Shown: in pieces, positions 41,874 to 49,996 of the stretch
How the letters are laid out: each line of letters starts with the position of its first letter
Position numbering within the stretch: position 1 is the stretch's first letter
Assembly (NCBI RefSeq): GCF_013404075.1
Contig: NZ_JACBJQ010000018.1
Span: forward strand, 1 to 64,000
Length of the DNA: 64,000 bases
DNA from: Mycolicibacterium vinylchloridicum
Lineage (GTDB): Bacteria > Actinomycetota > Actinomycetes > Mycobacteriales > Mycobacteriaceae
Direction: 5' to 3'
Translations under genes and position numbers: made by a program
Notes under the pieces: generated by a model
Database searches by the model: none
Told to the model about the DNA's origin: nothing
What the model saw: only the letters and a program-made list of their open reading frames with translations

Positions 41874-41910
41874 AAGGCGCCACCACCGCTTGCGTGCGGC
41901 GTGGCGCCTT
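41874..41910 (+). terminator. Hairpin after the small gene
   Basis: Perfect 10-base arms AAGGCGCCAC (41874-41883) and GTGGCGCCTT (41901-41910) enclose 17 bases. It starts 13 bases after the stop of the small gene, the position of an intrinsic terminator. Only two T residues end the stem, so this is the U-poor mycobacterial form. Confidence 0.7.
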
Positions 41911-41947
41911 CTGGAACTTCTGAACGCGTGACAGTGCCCGCCTGTGA

Positions 41948-42958
41948 TCAGGCGGGCACTTTCGCGTCTGCGGTGTCTTTTCCGGGCTCGACCATTGCGG
42001 CCAGCCGGCCGGCGATGATGTCCTCGGCTTCGTTGACGATGCGGCTGATGAGCTCGCCGCAGGTCGGGATGTCGTTGATCAAGCCCATCGCGGTGCCCAC
42101 GGTCCAGATGCCGGCATCGATGTCGCCGTCGTCGAACACCTTGCGGCCACGCACACCGGCCACCAGATCCTTGACGTCCTCGAACTGACCGCCGCCCTTC
42201 AGGATCTCCACGACCTCGCGGGAAACGACGTTGGAGGCCACCCGGGCGGTGTTGTGCAGGCTGCGGAAGATCAGCTCGGTGCCGCGCTCGTCGCCGGCCA
42301 CGATCGCTTCCTTGACATTCTGGTGGATGCAGGACTCGACGGTGCACATGAAGCGCGAGCCCATGTTGATGCCGTCGGCGCCGAGGGCCAACGCGGCCAC
42401 CAGGCCGCGGGAATCGGCGAAGCCGCCCGAGGCGATCATCGGGATCTCGATCTTCTCCGCCGCGGCCGGGATCAACACCAGTCCCGGGATGTCGTCCTCA
42501 CCCGGATGTCCGGCGCACTCGAAACCGTCGATGCTGATGCCGTCCACACCCAGGCTCTGCGCCTTGACCGCGTGGCGCACCGACGTGCACTTGTGCAGCA
42601 CCTTGATGCCGTTGTCGTGGAACATCGGCAGGTGCGGGGCCGGGTTGGATCCGGCAGTCTCGACGATCTTGATGCCGGCATCGACGATCACCTGGCGGTA
42701 TTCGTCGTACGGCGGCGGGTTGATGGCCGGCAGGATCGTCAGGTTGACCCCGAACGGTTTGTCGGTCATGTCCCGGGTGCGGGCGATCTCATTGGCCAGG
42801 TCCGCGGGCGTCGGCTGGGTGAGCGCGGTGATGAAACCCAGCCCACCGGCATTGGCCACGGCCGCAACAAGTTCCGCGCGACCGACCCATTGCATGCCGC
42901 CCTGGGCGATCGGGTGCTCGACACCGAATGCCTCGGTGAACTTCGTCTTGATCGTCAT
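41948..42958 (-). CDS. Nitronate monooxygenase-like flavoprotein
   Basis: This 336-residue FMN-dependent TIM-barrel enzyme is of the nitronate monooxygenase / enoyl reductase-like family. Seen are the N-terminal HPIAQGGMQWV, DKPFGVNLTI, GVDGISIDGFECAGHPGEDD (the phosphate/His region), IPMIASGGFADSRG and ADGINMGSRFM. Many mycobacterial paralogues act in lipid or sterol breakdown rather than on nitronates. It ends 4 bases from the SDR gene upstream, so the two form an operon. The substrate is not known. Confidence 0.85.
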   Translation of the reverse strand: MTIKTKFTEAFGVEHPIAQGGMQWVGRAELVAAVANAGGLGFITALTQPTPADLANEIARTRDMTDKPFGVNLTILPAINPPPYDEYRQVIVDAGIKIVETAGSNPAPHLPMFHDNGIKVLHKCTSVRHAVKAQSLGVDGISIDGFECAGHPGEDDIPGLVLIPAAAEKIEIPMIASGGFADSRGLVAALALGADGINMGSRFMCTVESCIHQNVKEAIVAGDERGTELIFRSLHNTARVASNVVSREVVEILKGGGQFEDVKDLVAGVRGRKVFDDGDIDAGIWTVGTAMGLINDIPTCGELISRIVNEAEDIIAGRLAAMVEPGKDTADAKVPA

Positions 42959-42962
42959 TCCC

Positions 42963-43715
42963 TTACCTCGGCGCCATCCGGATCGCGCCGTCCAGGCGGA
43001 TCACCTCGCCGTTGAGCATCGGGTTCTCGACGATGTGCACGGCCAGCGCGCCGTACTCATCGGGGTCGCCGAGGCGGGCCGGGTGCGGCACCTGCTTGCC
43101 CAGGGAATCCTGCGCTTCCTGCGGAAGCGAGCCCAGCAGCGGAGTCTTGAACAGGCCGGGGGCAATGGTGACGACGCGAATGAGTTCGCGGGCCAGATCA
43201 CGCGCGATCGGCAGGGTCATGCCGACGACGCCGCCCTTGGACGCCGAGTAGGCCGCCTGGCCGATCTGGCCGTCGAACGCGGCGACGGACGCCGTGTTGA
43301 TGATGACGCCACGCTCCTCGCCGACCGGATCGGTCTTGGAGATCCGTTCTGCGGCAAGGCGCAGCACGTTGAAGGTGCCGATCAGGTTCACCTGGACGAC
43401 GGCGTTGAACCAATCCAGCGGGAAAGGTCCGTCCTTGCCAAGGGTCTTGACCGCGTTGCCGATACCGGCGCAGTTGACGTTGATGCGCAGCGGCCCCATT
43501 TCCTCGGCGATGTCGAGGGCGGCCGACACCGACTCGGGGTCGGTGACGTTGGCCTGCGCGAAGCGGGCACGCGGACCGAGTTCGGCCACCACGTCTTCAC
43601 CCTTGAGGTCGATCACCACGACCGATGCGCCCTTGTCGAGCAGTCGCTTGGTGGTGGCCAGGCCCAGACCCGAGGCACCGCCGGTGACGACGGCTACGGC
43701 GTCCTTGATCTCCAC
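42963..43715 (-). CDS. SDR 3-hydroxyacyl-CoA dehydrogenase (Rv1144 type)
   Basis: This 250-residue short-chain dehydrogenase has the NAD motif GGASGLGLA, the acidic VVIDLKG that selects NAD, NCAGIGN, and the catalytic SVAAFDGQIGQAAYSASKGG (Tyr and Lys four apart). The layout is that of type-10 17beta-HSD / 3-hydroxyacyl-CoA dehydrogenases. GTG at 43715 follows AAGGAAA. In M. tuberculosis the same gene neighbours mcr (Rv1143-Rv1144). A TetR-like operator lies just upstream. Confidence 0.88.
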   Translation of the reverse strand: MEIKDAVAVVTGGASGLGLATTKRLLDKGASVVVIDLKGEDVVAELGPRARFAQANVTDPESVSAALDIAEEMGPLRINVNCAGIGNAVKTLGKDGPFPLDWFNAVVQVNLIGTFNVLRLAAERISKTDPVGEERGVIINTASVAAFDGQIGQAAYSASKGGVVGMTLPIARDLARELIRVVTIAPGLFKTPLLGSLPQEAQDSLGKQVPHPARLGDPDEYGALAVHIVENPMLNGEVIRLDGAIRMAPR

Positions 43716-43733
43716 GAATGGGTTTCCTTTCGA

Positions 43734-43755
43734 TAGGTCGACCTACTGGTTGGTC
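43734..43755. promoter_or_regulatory. Candidate TetR-type operator before the SDR gene
   Basis: The 12-base palindrome TAGGTCGACCTA (43734-43745) overlaps the imperfect palindrome GACCTACTGGTTGGTC (43740-43755). The GACC/GGTC arms are those of many TetR-family sites. It is 19-40 bases upstream of the SDR start and just after the mcr stop, so it would control the SDR-monooxygenase pair. No TetR gene is seen nearby. Confidence 0.5.
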
Positions 43756-43759
43756 GGGA

Positions 43760-44845
43760 CTATACCCAGTCCCGCAGAACGGCTTCGTTGTCGGCTCCCG
43801 GAACGCCCGGCGCCCTGGGTGTTTCGAGCCCGGTCCGGGAAAACCGGGGCGCGGGGGCGGGGAACGTCGAGCCCGCCTCGGTGTAAAAGGTGTCGCGCTC
43901 GGTGTTGTGCGGTTCGGTGTCGACTTCGGCGAACGACAGCACCGGTGTGCAGCAGGCGTCGCTGCCGGTGAAGACCTTGGCCCAGTGGTCGCGATCGTGG
44001 GCGGCGAAGGCTTCGGTGAGCACCGCTCGCAGTTCGGGCCAACGGGTGGTGTCGTTCTGATCGGGCAGGTCGGCGGCGTTCAGGCCCAGCTTCTCGAGCA
44101 GTTCGGCGTAGAACTGCGGTTCGATCGCGCCGACCGCGACGTAGCGGCCGTCGGAGCATTCGTAGGTGTCGTAGTAGGGCGCGCCGGTGTCGAGCATGTT
44201 GGTGCCGCGGACGTCGCTCCACATGCCCATGTGGCGGAAGGCCCACATCATCTGAGCCAGCACGCTGGAGCCGTCGACCATCGCCGCGTCGACGACCTGC
44301 CCCTCGCCGGAGCGTTCCCGCTCCCACAATGCGGACAAAATGCCGACGAGCAGGAACATCGAACCGCCGCCGAAATCGCCGGCCAGGTTCAGCGGCGGGA
44401 CAGGACGTTCATTGACCCGGCCGACGGCGTGCAACAAACCATTGAGCGAGATGTAGTTGATGTCGTGGCCGGCCTGCTGACTGCGCGGGCCGGTCTGACC
44501 CCAGCCGGTCATGCGGCCGTAGATCAGTCGCGGGTTGACCTTGGCGCAATCCTCCGGGCCCAGCCCGAGACGCTCGGTGACGCCGGGGCGGAACCCCTCG
44601 ATGAGTACGTCGGCCTTGGCGACGAGCCCGAGCACCATGTCACGGTCGGCCGGATCCTTGAGATTGGCGCCGACCGAACGACGGTTGCGCAGCAGGTAGT
44701 CATTGCTGGGAGTCCCGGTGCCCTTGCCGAGCCGATCGACCCGGACGACGTCGGCGCCCAGGTCGCCGAGGATCATCGCGGCGTGCGGGCCCGGGCCGAT
44801 GCCGGCCAATTCGACGACGCGCAAACCGCTCAGTGGTCCGGCCAT
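43760..44845 (-). CDS. mcr: Alpha-methylacyl-CoA racemase
   Basis: This 361-residue class III CoA-transferase fold enzyme interconverts the 2R and 2S forms of 2-methylacyl-CoA, needed before beta-oxidation of methyl-branched and sterol side chains. Residues expected for MCR are visible: Arg in GFRPGVTERLG, His in QAGHDINYISLNG, and Asp in NLAGDFGGGSM. The N-terminal GPLSGLRVVELAGIGPGPHAAMIL is the family signature. ATG at 44845. It diverges from an enoyl-CoA hydratase gene 98 bases away. Confidence 0.93.
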   Translation of the reverse strand: MAGPLSGLRVVELAGIGPGPHAAMILGDLGADVVRVDRLGKGTGTPSNDYLLRNRRSVGANLKDPADRDMVLGLVAKADVLIEGFRPGVTERLGLGPEDCAKVNPRLIYGRMTGWGQTGPRSQQAGHDINYISLNGLLHAVGRVNERPVPPLNLAGDFGGGSMFLLVGILSALWERERSGEGQVVDAAMVDGSSVLAQMMWAFRHMGMWSDVRGTNMLDTGAPYYDTYECSDGRYVAVGAIEPQFYAELLEKLGLNAADLPDQNDTTRWPELRAVLTEAFAAHDRDHWAKVFTGSDACCTPVLSFAEVDTEPHNTERDTFYTEAGSTFPAPAPRFSRTGLETPRAPGVPGADNEAVLRDWV

Positions 44846-44943
44846 AGGTGTCTACCCTCCAGTTGATTGATCGCCGCCTTAACTATTTACACCTGGGCTG
44901 ACCCGGCGCGGGCTGCGCCCCCGGATGCGCCTAAGGTGCAGCC

Positions 44944-45750
44944 ATGACGACCATCGACGCTTACGCCGGGATCCCGGAGTTGACCGTGTCGCTCGACGGC
45001 GGAGTTCTGACGGTCACGCTGAATCGTCCGGACAGCCTCAACTCACTCAATGCCGCGATGCTGCGCACGCTGGCCGATGTCTTGGCGCACGCCGCCGACG
45101 ACCCACAGGTGCGGGCGGTGCGCCTGGGCGGGGCAGGCCGGGGATTCAGTTCCGGCGCGGGCATCAGCGCCGACGATCAGTCGAACCGGCGGCCGGACAC
45201 ACCGGACGAAGTGCTGCAGGAGGCCAACCGCGCGGTGCGGGCGATCACGGGTCTGCCCAAGCCGGTGGTGGCCGTGGTGCAGGGGCCGACCGCCGGGGTC
45301 GGGGTGTCGTTGGCACTGGCCTGTGACATCGTATTGGCTTCGGAGAAGGCGTTTTTCCTGTTGGCGTTCACCAAGATCGGGCTGATGCCCGACGGCGGAG
45401 CGTCGGCGCTGGTGGCCGCGTCCATCGGCCGGGCCCGCGCGATGAAGATGGCGCTGCTGGCCGAACGCGTCTCGGCCGCCGAGGCTTTCGATATCGGCCT
45501 GGTCAGCACGGTGTACCCGGCCGACGAGCTGGAGGCCGGGGTGGCGGCGGTGATCGACAAGCTGGTATCCGGGCCGGCGATCGCGCTGCGCAAGACGAAG
45601 CAGGCGATCAACGCCGCGACACTGACCGAGTTGGATGCCGCGATCGGCCGGGAGAGCGAAGGACAGCTAACCCTGTTGGGATCCAAGGACTTCCGCGAGG
45701 GCACCAAGGCGTTTCAGGAGCACCGCTCGCCCACGTTCACCGACGACTAG
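44944..45750 (+). CDS. Enoyl-CoA hydratase/isomerase family protein
   Basis: This 268-residue crotonase-fold protein has the first oxyanion loop FSSGAGIS and the second GPTAGVGVSLALACD. In classical hydratases the latter reads GGGCELA with a catalytic Glu; here that position is Ser. The second Glu region reads TKIGLMPDGG instead of PEIxLG. Water addition by the usual mechanism is thus unlikely, and an isomerase role is possible. The order mcr/echA matches Rv1142c-Rv1143. ATG at 44944. Confidence 0.85.
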   Translation: MTTIDAYAGIPELTVSLDGGVLTVTLNRPDSLNSLNAAMLRTLADVLAHAADDPQVRAVRLGGAGRGFSSGAGISADDQSNRRPDTPDEVLQEANRAVRAITGLPKPVVAVVQGPTAGVGVSLALACDIVLASEKAFFLLAFTKIGLMPDGGASALVAASIGRARAMKMALLAERVSAAEAFDIGLVSTVYPADELEAGVAAVIDKLVSGPAIALRKTKQAINAATLTELDAAIGRESEGQLTLLGSKDFREGTKAFQEHRSPTFTDD

Positions 45751-45774
45751 CGTCCACTGTCGCGCGACGTCTCA

Positions 45775-45820
45775 CTTTTCCGGAACGCGATATCACCCGT
45801 GATATCGCGTTCCGGAAAAG
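45775..45820. repeat. 46-base perfect palindrome
   Basis: The left arm (45775-45796) begins CTTTTCCGGAACGCGATATC and is followed, after only CC, by its exact 22-base complement (45799-45820). It begins 25 bases after the enoyl-CoA hydratase stop. As RNA it would form a very long hairpin, with a terminator as one explanation. As DNA it could form a cruciform or a strong operator. Confidence 0.75.
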
Positions 45821-45892
45821 CCACCCACCAACGTGGAGACGGGGCGCAGGGTTCACCGGGAAACTGTCGGACCTCCTCGCCATCATAAGGCG

Positions 45893-46294
45893 GTGCCGAA
45901 CTACACCTACCGAGCCGAGTGGTCTGACGACTACTGCCAGTACGTCGGACTGTGTCTGGAGTTCAAAGGCCGTTTCGCGACCGCACTGACGCCGCATGAA
46001 GCGATCGAGCGTGTTGAGAAAATGATCGCCCGAGAACTCGAAGAACTGGCCGACCTCGGCATCGATCCACCGCAGTCGCTGACCGACCACCACTACAGCG
46101 GCAAGTTCGCGGTCCGCACCTCCCCCGTGCTGCACGAGCGACTGATCGTCGAAGCCGCCGAGCAGGGCATCTCATTGAACAAATGGGTGAGCTACAAACT
46201 CGCGGGTCGCCCGGCGCCCAGCCTCGACGACCTTTCGACTGACCGAAAATCGTTGGACGTGACCTCGATGCGTCAGCGACCATCGACGTCATGA
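45893..46294 (+). CDS. HicB-like protein without HicA
   Basis: This 133-residue protein has the HicB partial RNase-H-like fold (YTYRAEWSDDYCQYVGLCLEFKGRFATALTPHEAIE) and a C-terminal ribbon-helix-helix segment (LHERLIVEAAEQGISLNKWVSYKLA). HicB normally neutralises the HicA toxin, but no HicA-like frame is seen on either side. GTG at 45893 is chosen because homology begins there; a GTG at 45833 is also possible. Its stop overlaps the MFS start as ATGA, so it may regulate that gene. Confidence 0.82.
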   Translation: MPNYTYRAEWSDDYCQYVGLCLEFKGRFATALTPHEAIERVEKMIARELEELADLGIDPPQSLTDHHYSGKFAVRTSPVLHERLIVEAAEQGISLNKWVSYKLAGRPAPSLDDLSTDRKSLDVTSMRQRPSTS

Positions 46295-47577
46295 GCACGC
46301 CCTGCGACATCGACGAGCCGGTGAGAACCACCGGCCGATGGCGCGTGCTCGCGCCCTTCCAATTCCGTGAGTTCCGTCTGCTCATCGCGGCGATGTCGCT
46401 GTTCCTGTTCGCCGAGGGTATGTGGACCGTGGTGATGGCCCTGCAGGTCATCGCCCTGGCCGACGACCCCGCCGCGCTATCGCTGGTCGCGGCCTGCCTG
46501 GCCGGCGGCATGCTGGCCTTCATGCTGGTCGGCGGTATCGTCGCCGACCGCGTTCCCCAGCGCGCGATCATCATCGCCGTCGAGGCCGCCAACGCCACGG
46601 CAACCGGCGCCGTCGCCGTCCTCGGCTTGCTCGGCGACCTGCGGCTATGGCATATGGCCGCTGCCGCAACGGTTCTCGGTATCGGCGCGGCCTTCTTCTT
46701 CCCGGCCTACAACGCCTATCTGCCGCGGATCCTGCCGGCTGAACACCTGCTGGCCGCCAACGGCGTCGAAGGCGCTGTCCGGCCGACCCTGCAGCAAGCC
46801 ATCGGTCCCGCGGTGGCCGGTGTCCTGGTCGGACTCACCTTCCCCGCGCTCGGCTCGGTGACGGTGACGGTGCTGATGGTGATCGGGCTGGTGCTCCTGG
46901 TGTCGATGCGCCCCGGCCCGGGCGAGCACATCGTCATGGCCGTCGAACGCGAAAAGCCCCACGTGCTCACCGATCTGCGCGACGGCCTGAGCTTCGTGGT
47001 ACGCACGCCGTGGCTGCGCTGGACCCTGCTGTTCGCCAGCACCTGGGTGTTCCTGGCACTGGGCCCGATCGAGGTGCTGTTGCCGTTCATCGCCCGCGAG
47101 CGATTCGCCCACGGCGAGCAGGTCTACGGGCTGATGCTCGCCGCGTTCGGGGTGGGCAGTGCGATCGGCGCGGTCGTCGTGTCCTCGCGACCACTGCCGA
47201 GGCGCTACCTCACGGTGATGATGACGATGTGGGGGGTGGGCTCGCTGCCGTTCGTGATCGTCGGGACCACGTCCTCCCTGCCGGTGATGCTGATCGCGCT
47301 GTTCGTCATCGGTCTCGCCGAAGGCGCCGGCGTCATCTGGGGCACCTTGCTGCAGCGCCGGGTGCCGCCGCACATGCTGGGCCGGGTGTCGAGCCTGGAC
47401 TTCTTCGTCTCACTCGCGTTCATGCCGGTGTCGATGGCTGTCGCCGGGCCGCTGTCGAAGGTGGTTCCCGTGGAGGTCATCTTCGCCGTGACCGGTATCG
47501 CGCCCGTGCTACTGGCCGCGATCGCGCTCATCGCGGCGCGGATGCCACGCGACGAAATCGCCCACCCGTTGAGCTAA
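46291..47577 (+). CDS. MFS exporter (MFS_3/EntS type)
   Basis: This 428-residue transporter has twelve helices. It begins with the MFS_3 pattern FQFREFRLLIAAMSLFLFAEGMW and has VADRVPQRAIII in loop 2-3, then FFFPAYNAYLPRILPAEHLLAANG, typical of siderophore/macrolide exporters of this group. No substrate can be assigned. The start is coupled to the HicB-like gene (ATGA). Its TAA stop shares CTA with the TAG of the converging protease gene. Confidence 0.87.
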   Translation: MSTPCDIDEPVRTTGRWRVLAPFQFREFRLLIAAMSLFLFAEGMWTVVMALQVIALADDPAALSLVAACLAGGMLAFMLVGGIVADRVPQRAIIIAVEAANATATGAVAVLGLLGDLRLWHMAAAATVLGIGAAFFFPAYNAYLPRILPAEHLLAANGVEGAVRPTLQQAIGPAVAGVLVGLTFPALGSVTVTVLMVIGLVLLVSMRPGPGEHIVMAVEREKPHVLTDLRDGLSFVVRTPWLRWTLLFASTWVFLALGPIEVLLPFIARERFAHGEQVYGLMLAAFGVGSAIGAVVVSSRPLPRRYLTVMMTMWGVGSLPFVIVGTTSSLPVMLIALFVIGLAEGAGVIWGTLLQRRVPPHMLGRVSSLDFFVSLAFMPVSMAVAGPLSKVVPVEVIFAVTGIAPVLLAAIALIAARMPRDEIAHPLS

Positions 47578-48275
47578 CGCCAGACGCCGAACATCGGCGG
47601 CAGTCCCAGCACCATGATCAGCCCCCACACCACGTGGGTGAGCACCGGAGCGAGGACTCCGCCGGTGGCTCGGCGTTCCCAGGCGCACACCGTGCCCAGG
47701 ATGATGGCGGCGAAACCGAGCATCGGGTTGCCGGTCGCCGTCGTCGTAACGGCATACAACAGTGTGGAGACCACCACCGGATGGAACCTGCCCAGCGCGC
47801 TGTACAGCGCGCCACGGAAGAACAACTCCTCGGCGAAACCGTTCACCAACGTGATCACCACGACCAGCAGCAGGCTGCCGTGATTGGTGTATTCCAGTAC
47901 CCGCGTGATGAATTCGGCCACCGGCCCGATCTCGCGGGCCACCAGACCGCCGACCACGAATATCCCGCCGAGCAGCAGCCCGACCGCGATCCCGGTGATG
48001 ACCGGCCGCTGGTTACGGTCGCGCCAGCGGATACAGCCCAGATGCAGCGGCCCCGACAGCAGCGCACCCAACGCCCAGGTCGCAGCCAACGCAAACGTCA
48101 GCCAATAGAACGTCGTGTCGCCGGGCGTCCGGGTCAACGAGTAGCCGAGCAGCGCCGCCCCGAGCACCAGCACCACACACACCACGATCCGCCTGCGTCG
48201 CACCATCGACGGCCATTCCTGTTGCGGCGCAGCATTATTGGTGACAACAGCGCGAATGTCGGCCAGCGTGGCCAT
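47574..48275 (-). CDS. CPBP-family intramembrane metalloprotease
   Basis: This 233-residue membrane protein has about seven helices. The CPBP/CAAX-Abi motifs are present: AEELFFRG (EExxxR) in the catalytic helix and a late His in LTHVVWGLIMVLG. Family members cleave CAAX-like or other peptides within the membrane or act in bacteriocin self-immunity. The ATG at 48275 overlaps the stop of the upstream epimerase gene (ATGA), so the two are translated together. Confidence 0.88.
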   Translation of the reverse strand: MATLADIRAVVTNNAAPQQEWPSMVRRRRIVVCVVLVLGAALLGYSLTRTPGDTTFYWLTFALAATWALGALLSGPLHLGCIRWRDRNQRPVITGIAVGLLLGGIFVVGGLVAREIGPVAEFITRVLEYTNHGSLLLVVVITLVNGFAEELFFRGALYSALGRFHPVVVSTLLYAVTTTATGNPMLGFAAIILGTVCAWERRATGGVLAPVLTHVVWGLIMVLGLPPMFGVWR

Positions 48276-49414
48276 CAGGGGAGAACCTTCGACAGCAGCA
48301 GGTCCAGGCCGGTGCGGAGCGCGCCGGCCAACGGTCCGGGCACCGCGTCGATCAGCCCCAGCGCGGGTCGCGCGACCGCCGGCGTCACCGTCGCCACCAT
48401 CCGCCGCAGCCGCAACACGTCTCCCCCGGCCCAGATCGGATCACTGTCGGCGAGGTGATGCGGGTCGGCCAGCTCGTCGACCGGACGCGGCCGCCGGCTG
48501 GACACCGCCGCGGCGACGGCGTCGTCGATGGCGGTGAGGCCACCCGGCGGATCGGGCACGTGGTCACGTAGGACAGTGTCGGAGGCCGTCATCGGATGGT
48601 CCAGCGATTCGATGAGATCGGCGGCCAACCCGCTCGGCACCGGCACCGCGGCACCCGCCACCCGGCCGACGACACCACGCGGCACGATGTCGCGCATCGG
48701 CAGGCCGGCACGGACGGCGCCGACCGCGTCGATATAGGTCGACAAGAGTTCGCGATAGGTCATCCTGCCCGGCCCGGCGATGTCGTACGACCCGGCGGGC
48801 ACCACGGCCGGGTCGGCCGCGGCCAGCAAGTAGTACAGCACGTCCCGGATCGAGATCGCGTCGATGTCGTGATCGGCCCAGGGTGGCAACGGGATCAGCC
48901 AGAATCGGTCCCCGACATAGCGGACCATTTCGAACGACGTCGACCCGGCGCCGACGATCACCGCCGCCCCGAGCCAGACCAGTTCGGGGCCGCCGTCGAT
49001 GGCGAGCGCCGCGGCCACCTCGGCGCGGCCGGCCAGATGTTCGGACAGACTGCCGCCGTCGGGCACGAATCCGCCGAGGTACACGATCCGCTTCACTGCC
49101 GCCGCCTTGGCCCCGGCCGCGACATTGGCGGCGCAGGCATTGTCACGCCGGCGAAAGCCGGGCTGGCCGATCGCATGCACCAGGTAGTAGACGACGTCGA
49201 TCGGGCCGGCGACGGTGAACGCCGTCTCGACCGACGTCGGATCGTCGGCATCCAACACGACGGCCTGCACGCGATCACACCAGCCGAACCGGCCGAGCTT
49301 CGCCGGGTCCCGGGTGGCCGCGACGACCTCGTGTCCGGCCTCGAGCAGCCCGGCGATCAGCCGGGAGCCGACGTACCCGGTGGCACCGGTGACCAGAATC
49401 CGCAGTGCGTTCAC
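48275..49414 (-). CDS. NAD(P)-binding epimerase-like protein
   Basis: This 379-residue atypical SDR (NmrA/complex I NDUFA9-like) has the nucleotide motif VTGATGYVGSRLIAGLLEAGHEV, VYYLVHAIG and RIVYLGGFVPDG. Tyr-x3-Lys is not evident, so it may sense or bind NAD(P)H rather than oxidise. The C-terminal 110 residues are an Arg/Asp/Pro-rich extension ending in a hydrophobic stretch (PGPLAGALRTGLDLLL). GTG at 49414 starts at NALRILVTGATG. It is coupled to the CPBP gene. Confidence 0.8.
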   Translation of the reverse strand: MNALRILVTGATGYVGSRLIAGLLEAGHEVVAATRDPAKLGRFGWCDRVQAVVLDADDPTSVETAFTVAGPIDVVYYLVHAIGQPGFRRRDNACAANVAAGAKAAAVKRIVYLGGFVPDGGSLSEHLAGRAEVAAALAIDGGPELVWLGAAVIVGAGSTSFEMVRYVGDRFWLIPLPPWADHDIDAISIRDVLYYLLAAADPAVVPAGSYDIAGPGRMTYRELLSTYIDAVGAVRAGLPMRDIVPRGVVGRVAGAAVPVPSGLAADLIESLDHPMTASDTVLRDHVPDPPGGLTAIDDAVAAAVSSRRPRPVDELADPHHLADSDPIWAGGDVLRLRRMVATVTPAVARPALGLIDAVPGPLAGALRTGLDLLLSKVLP

Positions 49415-49449
49415 GCTAGGACTATCGGCAATCTGGCGCCGGCGCAAAC

Positions 49450-49971
49450 CTAGTCAGGGTCGCGGTGCAGGTCGATGAGGTGTTCGTACACCGCGGCGTT
49501 GAGGTTGTTGCCGTCCAGCTCGGCGTCGGTCAGCTCGCGCCGGACCTTGGCCGGCACGCCGGCCACCAGCGAGCGCGGCGGCACCACCATGCCCTGCGGT
49601 ACCACCGCACCGGCGCCCACGATCGACCCTGCGCCGATCACGGCGCCGTTCAGCACGATCGCGCCCATCCCGACCAGAGACCCGTCCTCGACCGTGCAGC
49701 CGTGCAGCACGGCGTTGTGCCCGACGGTCACGCCGGCACCGATCCGCACCGGGAATCCCGGGTCGACGTGCACGGTGGCGCCGTCCTGGACATTGCTGCC
49801 GTGGCCGACGTCGATCCACTCGGCTTCGGCACGCAGTGTCGCCGAGTACCAGACGCTGACGCGGGCCGCGAGCCGTACCTGACCGATCACGGCCGCGTTG
49901 GGCGCGACCCAGGATTCGTCGTGCAGTTCGGGAGAGTGCCCGCGGATGGACATGATCAGGGGTTCGGCCAT
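49450..49971 (-). CDS. Gamma-carbonic anhydrase-like hexapeptide protein
   Basis: This 173-residue left-handed beta-helix protein is of the YrdA/gamma-CA group. Hexapeptide turns (SVWYSATLRAEAEWIDVG, NVQDGATVHVDPG, GVTVGHNAVLHGCTVEDG) carry histidines in VHVD, TVGHN and VLHG that could bind metal. Ending VPAKVRRELTDAEL is family-like. ATG at 49971 is preferred; 49980 is also possible. It has no near neighbour in operon sense. Whether it is an active anhydrase is unknown. Confidence 0.85.
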   Translation of the reverse strand: MAEPLIMSIRGHSPELHDESWVAPNAAVIGQVRLAARVSVWYSATLRAEAEWIDVGHGSNVQDGATVHVDPGFPVRIGAGVTVGHNAVLHGCTVEDGSLVGMGAIVLNGAVIGAGSIVGAGAVVPQGMVVPPRSLVAGVPAKVRRELTDAELDGNNLNAAVYEHLIDLHRDPD

Positions 49972-49996
49972 GGGCGTCATCGTAGGCAGACGCCCA

